A stretch of DNA of 53,554 nucleotides from Ectopseudomonas oleovorans. GTDB lineage: Bacteria; Pseudomonadota; Gammaproteobacteria; Pseudomonadales; Pseudomonadaceae. Both the position numbers and the translations under genes were made by a program. Below are positions 42,668-53,491 of this stretch, in pieces (within the stretch, counting starts at the first letter, position 1; every line of letters begins with the position of its first letter). Under the pieces are notes generated by a model that was not told where the DNA came from, ran no database searches, and was given only the letters and a program-made list of their open reading frames with translations. The stretch is from assembly GCF_003052605.1 (NCBI RefSeq), contig NZ_QASO01000118.1, positions 1 to 53,554 on the forward strand, given 5' to 3'.

Positions 42668-43726
42668 CTAGCTTTCGCTGTTCCATCCCGCCTGTCCCGG
42701 TGCCAGGCCGCAGCTGTTCAGTAGCGTCTGCCAGGCCTTGACGTGACGCGCCGTGGCGGCGCGGAAATCCTGCCATAACGAATCCTGCTCGCCGGCCAGT
42801 CTCTGCAGGTGCTCGCGGGTGGCGGTGGGAATACCGTCGATGCGCTGCAATTGCAGCAGCGCCGCCTGCCACTCCCGGCCGCGTTGGTCGACCTGTGCCA
42901 GGTAGGGTTGCAGGCTGCCAGCGTAGAACTTGATGAAGATGTTCTGCAGGATGCGCCCGCGTGGCGTCGCCTGGCCCAGTGGGCAGAGTGGGCGATTGTG
43001 CTGGCGTTGCTCCAGCAGTTCGCTGCCAACGTCGAGGGTGTGGCGCAGGCTGGCCAGGCTGGTGATCAACTGGCTGCCCTGTTCGCTGGCATAGAGGGCG
43101 AAGAACAGCGGTTCCAGCTGATCGGCACTCGGCGGCAGCTGTGCAGGCAGGCCGGCGCCGACGCTGGCCAGCCGCTGCAATGCGTCCAGCGCGGCGCTGT
43201 CTTCCAGCGTGTCCACCGGCAAGGCTTGGTCGGCGAAACGCAGGTAGTTCTCGAACTCCGGGCTGCCGTTCAGCGCATTCCAGAATACTGCAGGCAGTTG
43301 CTGGCGCTTGTCGCTGGCCAGGCGCTGCAGCGTAGCCTTGAGGCTGGAGCCTTCCTGCAGATGGGGGAGGCAGTCGTCGATGGCGCGCAGCAGATCGCCC
43401 TCGTAGCCCAGGCGCTGGCTGGGCATCAACTGTTTGCCCAGGCTGCTGTTGCGCTGGCTGATCAACTGCTGCAGGTGCGGACAGCGCCGCGCGTCGATCA
43501 CCAGATCGAGCAGGCCGATGCGCAGTTCGGAGATATCCGAAAGCCGCTCGCGCCGGGCTGGCAGGCGGTACTGACTGATACTGCGCCTATCCAACGAGCT
43601 GACGTCCGGCGCATCGAGCGAGCGCTGCAGGCGTTCGAGGTAATCGCTCTGCAGGGCCAGGCCATCGTTGGCCGGGCCGCAGCCAGAGAGCAGAAGGAAG
43701 CAGAGGAGCAGGGCAGGTCGAATCAT
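42668..43726 (-). CDS. DUF3080 lipoprotein of unknown function
   Basis: The 352-residue protein starts with a lipoprotein signal, MIRPALLLCFLLLSGC, with the lipidated Cys at 16. The mature part is mostly helical and rich in Leu, Gln and Arg, with a conserved segment GRILQNIFIKFYAGSLQPYL near residue 265 that marks DUF3080. Asn at +3 and no Asp at +2 after Cys (CGPAN) suggest export to the outer membrane. No function is known. It runs convergent to tusA and is followed upstream by the MATE gene's stop at a 39-base distance, so the two may form one transcript. Confidence 0.85.
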   Translation of the reverse strand: MIRPALLLCFLLLSGCGPANDGLALQSDYLERLQRSLDAPDVSSLDRRSISQYRLPARRERLSDISELRIGLLDLVIDARRCPHLQQLISQRNSSLGKQLMPSQRLGYEGDLLRAIDDCLPHLQEGSSLKATLQRLASDKRQQLPAVFWNALNGSPEFENYLRFADQALPVDTLEDSAALDALQRLASVGAGLPAQLPPSADQLEPLFFALYASEQGSQLITSLASLRHTLDVGSELLEQRQHNRPLCPLGQATPRGRILQNIFIKFYAGSLQPYLAQVDQRGREWQAALLQLQRIDGIPTATREHLQRLAGEQDSLWQDFRAATARHVKAWQTLLNSCGLAPGQAGWNSES

Positions 43727-43765
43727 GCGCTCAGTCTAGAGCTGATTTCCTGCCTATCCAATGAC

Positions 43766-45139
43766 TCAGGCGGCCCGGCGAATGCGCTTGCGCGCGCTGC
43801 GCGCCAGGCGCACGGTGAGCATCGCGGCGGCGCAGGTCAGCCCGACCACCAGTCCCTGCCACAGGCCACTGGGGCCGCTGGGTTCGCCGAACAGGTCGGA
43901 CAGCCCCAGCGCATAACCCACCGGCAGGCCGATGCCCCAATAGGCGAACAGGGTCAGCAACATGGTGATGCGCGTGTCCTGGTAGCCACGCAGCGCGCCT
44001 GCGGCGGTCACCTGGATGGCATCGGAGAACTGGAACAGCGCCGAATAGACGATCAGCGTTGCCGCCACGGCGATCACCGTCTTGTCCGGGGTGTAGATCT
44101 GCGCGATCTGTTCGCGCAGCAGGAACATCAGGCTGGCCGATACGCAGGCGTAGCCCAGCGCCGCCGCCATGCTTACCCCGGCAGCGAAGCGCGCCTCACG
44201 CGGCTGACCACGGCCCAGCGCCTGGCCGACGCGCACGGTGGCGGCCATGGCCAGCGAGTAGGGAATCATGAACACCATGGAGCTGAAGTTGAGCGCGATC
44301 TGGTGCCCGGCTACCACAGTGGCGCCGAGGCCGCCGATCAGCAGGGCGATCACCGCGAAGATGCTCGATTCGGCGAACACTGCGATGCCGATTGGCACGC
44401 CGATGCTCAGCAGGCGTTTGATCACCGTCCACTGCGGCCATTCGAAGTGGGTAAACAGCGCGCTGCTGCGGTAGTAGGGCGCCCACTTCACCCATGCCAG
44501 CATGCCGATCAGCATGAAACCCATCACCAGGGCGGTCGCCCAGCCGCAGCCAACGCCACCCATGGCCGGCAGGCCGAACTTGCCGTAGATGAAGATGTAG
44601 TTGGCCGGGATGTTCAGCAGCAGGCCGATAATGCCCAGCACCATGGCCGGGCGCGTATGACCAAGGCCGTCGCTGAAACAGCGCAGCACGTGATACAGCG
44701 CCACAGCCGGGAAACCCAGGGCCACAGCGCGCAAATAGCCCATCGCCGGAGTGATCAGCGCCGGGTCGACATTCATGGTGCGCAGGATGAACTCGGCGTT
44801 CCACAGCAGCGCCGCAGCACTACCGCCGACGGCCAGCGCCAGCCAGAGTGCCTGGCGCACCAACGGGCCGATGTCGGCCTCTTCGCCTGCGCCGAAGCGC
44901 TGGGCCACCTTGGGTGTGGTGGCCAGCAGGATGCCGGTCATCAACAGGAACACCGGCACCCAGATCGAGTTGCCCAACGCCACCGCAGCCAGGTCCTGCG
45001 GGCTGACGCGCCCGGCCATCAGCGTATCGACGAAGCCCATGGCGGTGTGCGCCAACTGGGCGATGATGATCGGCGTGGCCAGGATGAGCAGGCTGCGCAG
45101 TTCCGTGCGCACGCGGCCAAGGCGGGTGTCGGTGGACAT
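43766..45139 (-). CDS. MATE-family multidrug efflux protein (NorM-like)
   Basis: The 457-residue protein has 12 membrane segments and the MatE repeats: ILATPIIIAQLAHTAMGFVD TLMAG, the matching IGVPIGIAVFAESSIFAVIA in the second half, and the AVALGNSIW and VVAGHQIALNFSS signatures. It should expel cationic compounds in exchange for H+ or Na+. The likely start is MSTDTRLGRVRTELRSLL; the frame is open much further upstream, antisense to pdxB, which I disregard. It faces away from pdxB across 150 bases and precedes the DUF3080 gene. Confidence 0.9.
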   Translation of the reverse strand: MSTDTRLGRVRTELRSLLILATPIIIAQLAHTAMGFVDTLMAGRVSPQDLAAVALGNSIWVPVFLLMTGILLATTPKVAQRFGAGEEADIGPLVRQALWLALAVGGSAAALLWNAEFILRTMNVDPALITPAMGYLRAVALGFPAVALYHVLRCFSDGLGHTRPAMVLGIIGLLLNIPANYIFIYGKFGLPAMGGVGCGWATALVMGFMLIGMLAWVKWAPYYRSSALFTHFEWPQWTVIKRLLSIGVPIGIAVFAESSIFAVIALLIGGLGATVVAGHQIALNFSSMVFMIPYSLAMAATVRVGQALGRGQPREARFAAGVSMAAALGYACVSASLMFLLREQIAQIYTPDKTVIAVAATLIVYSALFQFSDAIQVTAAGALRGYQDTRITMLLTLFAYWGIGLPVGYALGLSDLFGEPSGPSGLWQGLVVGLTCAAAMLTVRLARSARKRIRRAA

Positions 45140-45289
45140 TTCGATTCTTCGGGATAGCAGGAAACCGCGTAGTCTACGCTTTGACGTGTCGGTCAGGAAA
45201 GTACGATCTGCCCCTCTGTCTGGCGGCCTGTGGGGCGACGCTGAGGTGTCGGCTGACTTAGAATGGCGACCTGCCCGATGGAGCCTGCC

Positions 45290-46420
45290 ATGCATATCGT
45301 CGCCGACGAAAATATTCCCCTGCTCGATGAGTTTTTCTCCGACTTCGGCACCATTCACCGCCTGCCAGGGCGCGCCATCACCGCACAGGACGTGCGCGAT
45401 GCCGATCTGTTGCTGGTGCGTTCGGTGACCCAGGTGAACCGCGCCTTGCTCGAAGGCAGCCGAGTGCGCTTCGTTGGCACCTGCACTATCGGCACCGACC
45501 ATCTGGATCTCGATTACTTCGCTGAGGTTGGCATCGTCTGGAGCAGTGCGCCTGGTTGCAACGCCCGTGGCGTGGTGGATTACGTGCTGGGCAGTGTGCT
45601 GACTCTGGCCGAGCGCGAGGGCGTCGATCCGGCAGCGCGTGTCTACGGCGTAGTCGGAGCGGGGCAGGTCGGTGGGCGCCTGGTCAATCTGTTGCGTGGT
45701 CTCGGTTGGCAGGTGCGGGTGTGTGACCCGCCGCGCCAGGCTGCCGAGGGAGGCGACTTCGACAGCCTGGAGCAGATCATCGACGAATGCGATGTGATCA
45801 GCCTGCACACGCCGCTGGATGCTTCGACGCGCCATCTGTTCGATACGACGCGGCTGGCCGCACTCAAACCCGGCACCTGGCTGATCAATGCCAGTCGTGG
45901 TGCCGTGGTGGACAACGCTGCGCTGCGCAGCCTGCTGCCACAGCGGCCTGATCTGAAGGTAGTGCTGGACGTCTGGGAAGGCGAGCCGCAGGCCGATGTC
46001 GAATTGGCCGCCCTGTGCCAACTGGCGACGCCGCACATTGCCGGCTACAGCCTGGACGGCAAGCTGCGCGGCACGGCGCAGATCTATCAAGCCTGCTGCC
46101 GGGCGCTGGGCGTGGCCGAGCAGGTGAGCCTGGCCGATCTGTTGCCGGCGCCCTGGTTGAGTGAGCTGAGTATCGATAGCAGCGCCGATCCGACATGGGC
46201 GCTGGCCAGTATTTGCCGCGCGGTGTACGACCCGCGTCGCGACGATGCCGACTTTCGCCGCAGCCTGGTTGGCGATGCCGATGCCCGCAAGGCTGCGTTC
46301 GATCGCTTGCGCAAGCACTACCCCATGCGCCGCGAGATCGATGGCTTACGCGTACGTATTCAGGGCGATTCAGCGCCGCTGGCCGCTCTGGTACGAGCCC
46401 TGGGCGCCACCGTTTCGTAG
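45290..46420 (+). CDS. pdxB: Erythronate-4-phosphate dehydrogenase
   Basis: PdxB oxidises 4-phosphoerythronate in the DXP-dependent pathway to pyridoxal phosphate. The 376 residues start MHIVADENIPLLDEFFSDFG and include the family marks GTCTIGTDHLDLDYF, the NAD motif VYGVVGAGQVGGRLV, and the D-2-hydroxyacid dehydrogenase active-site residues in NASRGAVVDN, VLDVWEGEP and TPHIAGYSLDGKLRGT. A PdxB-type dimerisation domain follows. The ATG follows GGAG. The stop codon TAG is part of TCGTAGGGTGGG, the end of a 197-base palindromic element, so that element probably truncated or fixed the C-terminus. Confidence 0.94.
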   Translation: MHIVADENIPLLDEFFSDFGTIHRLPGRAITAQDVRDADLLLVRSVTQVNRALLEGSRVRFVGTCTIGTDHLDLDYFAEVGIVWSSAPGCNARGVVDYVLGSVLTLAEREGVDPAARVYGVVGAGQVGGRLVNLLRGLGWQVRVCDPPRQAAEGGDFDSLEQIIDECDVISLHTPLDASTRHLFDTTRLAALKPGTWLINASRGAVVDNAALRSLLPQRPDLKVVLDVWEGEPQADVELAALCQLATPHIAGYSLDGKLRGTAQIYQACCRALGVAEQVSLADLLPAPWLSELSIDSSADPTWALASICRAVYDPRRDDADFRRSLVGDADARKAAFDRLRKHYPMRREIDGLRVRIQGDSAPLAALVRALGATVS

Positions 46421-46612
46421 GGTGGGTTAGCCGCCTGTCACGCTTGTAGAACAGTTTGCTAAGCCCGGTGCGGCGGATGGCCGCCCCGCGATAACCCACC
46501 ATCGGTGCAACGCGATCCATCGCCCGGTGGGTTACGTGGGGCGGCCATCCGAGCGCGCTGGGTTCATCTGCGTTTGGACGCCCGGCATTTGGCGCCGCTA
46601 ACCCACCCTACG
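46416..46612. repeat. 197-base nested palindromic element (TCGTAGGGTGGGTTAGC ends)
   Basis: Three concentric inverted repeats are visible. The outer ends are TCGTAGGGTGGGTTAGC and its complement. The middle arms are CGGATGGCCGCCCC (46474-46487) and GGGGCGGCCATCCG (46538-46551). The inner arms are TAACCCACC (46492-46500) and GGTGGGTTA (46526-46534). The left end supplies the stop codon of pdxB. The ends resemble the GTAGGGCGG and GTAGGGTGC elements elsewhere in the window, which suggests one family of mobile palindromes. Confidence 0.75.
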
Positions 46613-46646
46613 AGATAGCGTGTATTCGCATGCCTTATTTCGCGCT

Positions 46647-46670
46647 AATTAAATTGCATGCAATTTAATT
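46647..46670. promoter_or_regulatory. Perfect 24-bp palindrome before gpx, likely OhrR operator
   Basis: Each half reads AATTAAATTGCA toward the centre. AATTAAATTG is the core of known OhrR-type boxes (consensus like TACAATTAAATTGTA), and an OhrR-like regulator is encoded just after gpx. It lies 48 bases before the gpx ATG, where it would cover the promoter. Confidence 0.72.
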
Positions 46671-46717
46671 GCTCGCTACTTTGTTCGTCACTTCAAGCCC
46701 ATTCAGGACGATTCCCC

Positions 46718-47203
46718 ATGAGCAACGCACTTTTCGATATTCCGGTCACCACCATCAAGGGCGAGCAGAAGACCCTGGCCGACTTCGGCGGCAAGGCTGT
46801 GCTGGTGGTCAACACGGCCAGTAAATGTGGCTTCACCCCGCAGTACAAAGGGCTGGAAAGCGTCTGGCAGCAATACAAGGACAAAGGGCTGGTAGTGCTC
46901 GGTTTCCCCTGCAATCAGTTCGGCAAGCAGGAGCCGGGTGACGAGGGCGCGATCTCCGAGTTCTGCGAGCTGAACTTCGGCGTCAGCTTCCCACTGTTCA
47001 AGAAGGTCGACGTCAATGGCAGCGATGCTCACCCGCTGTTCGTGCAGTTGAAGAAGCGCGCGCCGGGCCTGCTGGGCAGCCAGGGCATCAAGTGGAACTT
47101 CACCAAGTTTCTGATTGGCGAGGACGGCAAGGTGGTCAAGCGCTTCGCCCCGACCACCAAGCCCGAAGAACTGAGCAGCGAGATCGAGGCCCTGCTGAAA
47201 TGA
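46718..47203 (+). CDS. Glutathione peroxidase-family (thiol peroxidase) protein
   Basis: The 161-residue protein reduces organic or hydrogen peroxide with glutathione or thioredoxin. It carries C37 in VNTASKCGFTPQYKGLE (a Cys type, not selenocysteine), FPCNQFGKQEPG, and KWNFTKFLIGEDG, which together supply the catalytic Cys, Gln, Trp and Asn. C65 and the lack of a dimer loop suggest a thioredoxin-linked form. The ATG follows AGGAC. Its stop overlaps the ATG of the MarR gene (ATGA), so both are made together. The AT-rich palindrome upstream suggests peroxide induction. Confidence 0.92.
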   Translation: MSNALFDIPVTTIKGEQKTLADFGGKAVLVVNTASKCGFTPQYKGLESVWQQYKDKGLVVLGFPCNQFGKQEPGDEGAISEFCELNFGVSFPLFKKVDVNGSDAHPLFVQLKKRAPGLLGSQGIKWNFTKFLIGEDGKVVKRFAPTTKPEELSSEIEALLK

Positions 47204-47647
47204 GTGCTTTCGACACCGCCGGGCTGCAGCTGGACAACCAGCTGTGCTTCAAGCTTTACGCCGCCTCGCGTGCGGTGATCCGCGCCTACAAGCCGATGCT
47301 CGATGCCCTCGGTCTGACCTACCCGCAGTACCTGGCGATGCTGGTGCTGTGGGAATGGCAGGAGCGGGCGCCCGAGCAGCCGACGCTCAAGGCGCTCGGG
47401 CAACGCCTGCAGCTGGATTCTGGCACCCTGACGCCGCTGCTCAAGCGTCTGGAGCAGATGGGCCTGGTGCAGCGTCGCCGCGCGCAGGCGGATGAACGCG
47501 AGGTGCATCTGGCCCTGAGCGAGGCTGGCAGGGCGCTGCAGGCGCAGGTCCTGCCGCTGAAGGCGCAGTTGCTCTGCCAGTTCGGTGACCAGGATCTGCT
47601 GGAAATGGAAGGGCTGCGGCGCAGCCTGGATCGGCTACTGGCTCGGC

Positions 47648-47658
<11 letters not shown>
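47200..47658 (+). CDS. MarR-family peroxide sensor, OhrR-like
   Basis: The 152-residue regulator has the OhrR N-terminus LDNQLCFKLYAASRAVIRAY with the reactive C16, the paired tyrosine region LTYPQYLAMLVLWE, and a winged helix (LKALGQRLQLDSGTLTPLLK; GLVQRRRAQADEREVHLALS). A second cysteine, C126, is placed as in two-Cys OhrR proteins, which form a disulfide on oxidation. It is coupled to gpx and should repress it through the 24-bp palindrome. The 3' end overlaps the convergent kinase gene by 11 bases. Confidence 0.88.
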
Positions 47659-49969
<2,311 letters not shown>

Positions 49970-50079
49970 AAAGGCGTGCGTGGTCTCTGATCCTTGGGCG
50001 CCTGCCAAGCATAGCTGATAGCGACCCTGTACCGGCAGAGCCTGCAACGTGCGGCTCTGCGCAAAAGGAGTAGTAGATC

Positions 50080-50970
50080 GTGGATTCCCGGTTACTGGAT
50101 TTTCTTGCCCGCGCCGAGCAGGTGCTGGAGCGCATCGAACCCCTGCTGCCTGCACTGCGTCCGGAGGTGGACTGGAGCAAGTGCGTGGCGGCGCGCTGGG
50201 TGCGTGATGGCCGCAGTGGCTACTTGTTGCCGCTGGATGTCAGCCTCGACCTGTCGCTGAGTGACCTGCTGGGTGTGGACGCCCAGCGCGAGCAACTGGC
50301 GCGTAACACCCGTCAGTTCGTCAGCGGCATGCCGGCCAACCATACCTTGCTCTGGGGCGCGCGTGGCACTGGCAAGTCGTCGCTGGTGCGTGCCCTGTTA
50401 GCCGAGCACGCCAAGGCCGGCCTGCGCCTGATCGAGATCGAGCGTGATCACCTGGCCGACCTGCCGCGCGTGGTCGAGCTGCTGGCCGGCTTGCCGCAAC
50501 GCTTCGTGCTGTTCTGCGACGACCTGTCGTTCGAAGCAGGCGAGGGCGACTATCGGGTACTCAAGAGCGTGCTCGACGGCTCGTTGGAGCAGGCGCCGGA
50601 CAACGTGCTGCTGTACGCCACCTCCAACCGTCGCCATCTGGTGCCCGAGCATCAGAGCGATAACGAGAACTGGAAGAGGGTCGACGGCGAGCTGCACCCC
50701 AACGAGGCGGTGGAGGACAAGATCGCCTTGTCCGACCGTTTTGGCTTGTGGTTGTCGTTCTATCCCTTCAGCCAGGATCACTTCCTGCTCGTCGTGCGTC
50801 ACTGGGTAGAGGTGCAGGCGCGTCAGGTCGGGCTCAACTGGAGCTGGGACGAGGCGCTGGAGAAAGCCGCCATTCGCTGGGCGCTGGGTCGCGGTAACCG
50901 CAATGGCCGCTGCGCCTATCAATTCGCCCGCCACTGGGTCGGGCTGCAACTGCTGGAGCAACAGGCATGA
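50080..50970 (+). CDS. DUF815-family AAA-type ATPase
   Basis: The 296-residue protein has an N-terminal recognition part (to about 80). Then come Walker A LLWGARGTGKSSLVRALLAE (residues 93-101), Walker B FVLFCDDLSFE near 148, and a sensor region YATSNRRHLVPEH, all as in DUF815. C-terminal to this is a lid (DRFGLWLSFYPFSQDHFLLV). The role of the family is not known; proposed links are to chaperone or replication functions. The start is GTG after AAAAGGAG. Its stop overlaps the next ATG (ATGA), so it is cotranslated with the methionine sulfoxide reductase. Confidence 0.87.
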   Translation: MDSRLLDFLARAEQVLERIEPLLPALRPEVDWSKCVAARWVRDGRSGYLLPLDVSLDLSLSDLLGVDAQREQLARNTRQFVSGMPANHTLLWGARGTGKSSLVRALLAEHAKAGLRLIEIERDHLADLPRVVELLAGLPQRFVLFCDDLSFEAGEGDYRVLKSVLDGSLEQAPDNVLLYATSNRRHLVPEHQSDNENWKRVDGELHPNEAVEDKIALSDRFGLWLSFYPFSQDHFLLVVRHWVEVQARQVGLNWSWDEALEKAAIRWALGRGNRNGRCAYQFARHWVGLQLLEQQA

Positions 50971-51449
50971 TCGATCTTTCTCAGACTGGTGGTGATCTCA
51001 ACGGTTACCCGCTGCTGAGTGCGCAATTGCAGGCATTGCTTAGCGGCGAGCGCGACTTCATCGCCAATGCTGCGCAGTTTGCCGCCTTCCTGTTTCACGA
51101 GCTGGCCGATCTGAACTGGGCCGGCTTCTATCTGGCGAAGGATGGCGAGCTGGTGCTCGGCCCGTTCCAGGGCAAGGTGGCCTGCGTGCGCATCGCCTTC
51201 GGTCGTGGTGTCTGCGGCGCCGCGGCTGCCAGCCTGCAAACCCAGCGAGTCGAGGATGTGCATGCCTTCCCGGGGCACATTGCCTGCGACAGTGCATCGA
51301 ACAGTGAGCTGGTGGTGCCTCTGGTGAAGGAGGGGCGCCTGATCGGCGTGCTGGATCTGGACAGCCCGTCGGTGGGGCGGTTCACCGAGGTGGATCAGGC
51401 CGGTATCGAAGCGCTGGCAGCGATATTCCTGGCCGCCAGCGACTGCTGA
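50967..51449 (+). CDS. Free methionine-(R)-sulfoxide reductase (GAF domain)
   Basis: The enzyme reduces free methionine-R-sulfoxide. The 160-residue GAF protein has the three active-site cysteines of the fRMsr family: C73 in KVACVRIAFGRGVCG, C83 in the same motif, and C107 in FPGHIACDSASNSELV. They match the E. coli positions with a constant offset. It is coupled to the ATPase gene before it, which is a common pair in Pseudomonas. With gpx/ohrR and a GST nearby, the area is rich in redox defence. Confidence 0.92.
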   Translation: MIDLSQTGGDLNGYPLLSAQLQALLSGERDFIANAAQFAAFLFHELADLNWAGFYLAKDGELVLGPFQGKVACVRIAFGRGVCGAAAASLQTQRVEDVHAFPGHIACDSASNSELVVPLVKEGRLIGVLDLDSPSVGRFTEVDQAGIEALAAIFLAASDC

Positions 51450-51574
51450 ATACGCCTTTGGCGATGCGCGGAGACTCGATCCGCTAGGGGCGCCGCGCGC
51501 ACCGCTGGCTTGAGACGCCGCCGAAGCTGATTTCGCAATCGGTGCGCACGGCGCACCCTGTGAAGCGGGCGTGG

Positions 51575-52237
51575 TCAGCGCTTGGCGCCGATCTTCTCCA
51601 GTGTGCGCAGTTCACGCGGCAGCAGTTGCTGTGTGGATGCGCGGGCCTTGATGCGCTCGTAGTGCGCCAGCAGGTTCGGCCAGCGGCCGGCATCCAGGGT
51701 TTCCCCGCCGTGCTCCATGTTGATCAGTTGGCTGGCCAGCGCCAGGTCGGCCATGGACAGTTGTTCGCCAAGGAAGTAGGGCGCGTCACCCAACGTGGCC
51801 TCGAAATAGTCGAAGTGGTTGGGCAGCTTGTCCTTGAGCGTCTGCTGCACCTTTTCCTCATCGCATGGCTGACCCATGGTGGCTTTCAGCACGCGGTTGC
51901 GAAATACGGTGAAGGTACACAGCGGCGCCAGCTCGTAGTCCGCGTATTTTTCCAGCCAGCGTACCTTGGCGCGTTGCTCCGCACCGTCGCCATATAGCGG
52001 CATGTGCTCAGGGTAGCGCTCTTCCAGGTATTGGCAGATGACGCTGGAGTCCGCCAGCTTCAGGTCGCCATCGCGAAAGGCGGGAATCCGGCCTAGCGGA
52101 TTGAGCTCGCGAAACCAGTCCGGCTGGCCGAAGGGCATGACCACCTCGAGCTCGTAATCCAGGCCCTTTTCGATCAGGCACAGGCAGAGTTTGCGAACGA
52201 AGGGAGACAGGGGGGCTCCGTAAACGGTCAGGCTCAT
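51575..52237 (-). CDS. Glutathione S-transferase family protein
   Basis: The 220-residue protein has an N-terminal thioredoxin-like domain (MSLTVYGAPLSPFVRKLCLC; LNPLGRIPAFRDGDLKLADSSVICQYLEERYP) and a helical C-terminal domain (YFLGEQLSMADLALASQLIN). The S-P-F-V sequence stands where active enzymes have Ser or Cys, so catalysis by Ser11 is possible. The class is not clear. The start has GAGCTGTAATG before it. A half element GTGCGCACGGCGCACCCTG lies just after its stop (about 51540). Confidence 0.88.
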   Translation of the reverse strand: MSLTVYGAPLSPFVRKLCLCLIEKGLDYELEVVMPFGQPDWFRELNPLGRIPAFRDGDLKLADSSVICQYLEERYPEHMPLYGDGAEQRAKVRWLEKYADYELAPLCTFTVFRNRVLKATMGQPCDEEKVQQTLKDKLPNHFDYFEATLGDAPYFLGEQLSMADLALASQLINMEHGGETLDAGRWPNLLAHYERIKARASTQQLLPRELRTLEKIGAKR

Positions 52238-52291
52238 TACAGCTCCTATTCGGCGGTCAACGTGGTTGACTAAGTGAAGGCGGTCGTCTGC

Positions 52292-53056
52292 TCAGTCGTA
52301 GATGTTCTTCTTCTTCCAGTCGTCTTCCAGGTCCTTCAGACCTTCGGTCAACTGGCTGGGTTCATCCGCGTTGGGTACGTTGTTGTTGAGCACCAAGGCA
52401 TTGGCGCGCGCCAATTGCTCTTCGAAACGCTTGAGCTGCGTCTGGTAAGGGGTCGGGTCAGGTTGCTTGCGCAGGTATTGCACGCCGCGTTCGAAGGCCA
52501 GGCGGGCCTGGCCGGGTTGATTCTGCTGCATGGCCGTCTGGCCCAGGGTGCTGAAGAACTCGATATGCACCAGTACCAGCATCTGACGAATCTGCTTGAG
52601 CCAATGCTTGCCATCGCCCGCGGGTAGCAGGCCGGCCTGAACCGAACCGGTGATCAGGGCATGCAGATTTTCCAGCAGGAAACGCACGTCCTTGGCCTTG
52701 GCTTCGTTGGCGATGGGCTGCGGCGGGTTCTTCACGGCAATGGATTCGCCTTGAGCGACCTGGGCCTTGAGCGTGTCGATATCGGTCTTCAGTTTGGCGT
52801 TCTGCTTGTCCAGCGGCAGCAGGCGTTCGCTGACTTGCAGCTGCAACTGGCTCAGCAGTAGCTTCAGCTGCGGTGTCATAAGCTGCCCAGGCATGCGTTC
52901 GGAGATATCCTGGCAGCGACGAATGCGGTCGAGCAGATCAGCGCGCTGGCGCGCTTTCTCCAGCTTGCTGTTCTCGACGGCGTGGTTGATGTAGGCAATC
53001 ACCATCAGCAGGGCGATGCCGCCGACGATCAGCATGGTTATCACGAGTGCGGACAC
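52292..53056 (-). CDS. Membrane-anchored coiled-coil protein of unknown function
   Basis: The 254-residue protein has one N-terminal membrane helix (about residues 5-25, MLIVGGIALLMVIAYINHAV). It is followed by a long helical part with a coiled coil (about 30-110, KLEKARQRADLLDRIRRCQD; LLPLDKQNAKLKTDIDTLKA) and a TPR-like helical end (TLGQTAMQQNQPGQARLAFE). It ends DWKKKNIYD. I do not recognise a function; the layout fits a cytoplasmic scaffold facing the membrane. It stands 54 bases upstream of the GST gene in the same direction, so the two may be cotranscribed. Confidence 0.75.
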   Translation of the reverse strand: MSALVITMLIVGGIALLMVIAYINHAVENSKLEKARQRADLLDRIRRCQDISERMPGQLMTPQLKLLLSQLQLQVSERLLPLDKQNAKLKTDIDTLKAQVAQGESIAVKNPPQPIANEAKAKDVRFLLENLHALITGSVQAGLLPAGDGKHWLKQIRQMLVLVHIEFFSTLGQTAMQQNQPGQARLAFERGVQYLRKQPDPTPYQTQLKRFEEQLARANALVLNNNVPNADEPSQLTEGLKDLEDDWKKKNIYD

Positions 53057-53177
53057 TGCTTGGGACCTCTCGAGAATCGACTTTTCGACCGAGTGTAGTG
53101 GCTTGGCTGCATGGCTCCTAGTGGCATATCGATTTATGGGCTGAAGTCTTTGATTTTAAAAATTTTTTAGAGAGAGG

Positions 53178-53206
53178 TTGACGACCCTCGAAAGGCTCCA
53201 TAGAAT
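53178..53206 (+). promoter_or_regulatory. Sigma-70 promoter of the tRNA cluster
   Basis: TTGACG and TAGAAT are separated by 17 bases and lie about 70 bases before the first tRNA. The GC-rich stretch GCGCGCC after the -10 box is the usual discriminator of stable-RNA promoters under stringent control. AT-rich sequence upstream (AAAAATTTTTTAG) could serve as an UP element. Confidence 0.8.
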
Positions 53207-53278
53207 GCGCGCCACTTCCAGAGCAATGCTAGAAACAGAGCGAAGGAAGCCGGAAAGTTGTTTGATGTTCCGGGGTGT

Positions 53279-53354
53279 GTCCCCTTCGTCTAGTGGCCTA
53301 GGACACCGCCCTTTCACGGCGGTAACAGGGGTTCGAGTCCCCTAGGGGACGCCA
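53279..53354 (+). tRNA. tRNA-Glu (anticodon TTC)
   Basis: A 76-base cloverleaf has acceptor GTCCCCT with AGGGGAC, anticodon loop CTTTCAC within CCGCC/GGCGG, T-loop GTTCGAGTC and encoded CCA. Discriminator base is G. Confidence 0.96.
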
Positions 53355-53369
53355 CTTCTAAGCTGTAAT

Positions 53370-53445
<76 letters not shown>

Positions 53446-53491
53446 AAATTTGGAAATGCTGCTTCGGCAGGATTTCAAACGAAGTTCCAAG

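Noticed and set aside
45140..46318. Long upstream extension of the MATE frame
   Set aside because: It runs antisense through pdxB and has no membrane or MATE character; high GC keeps it open.
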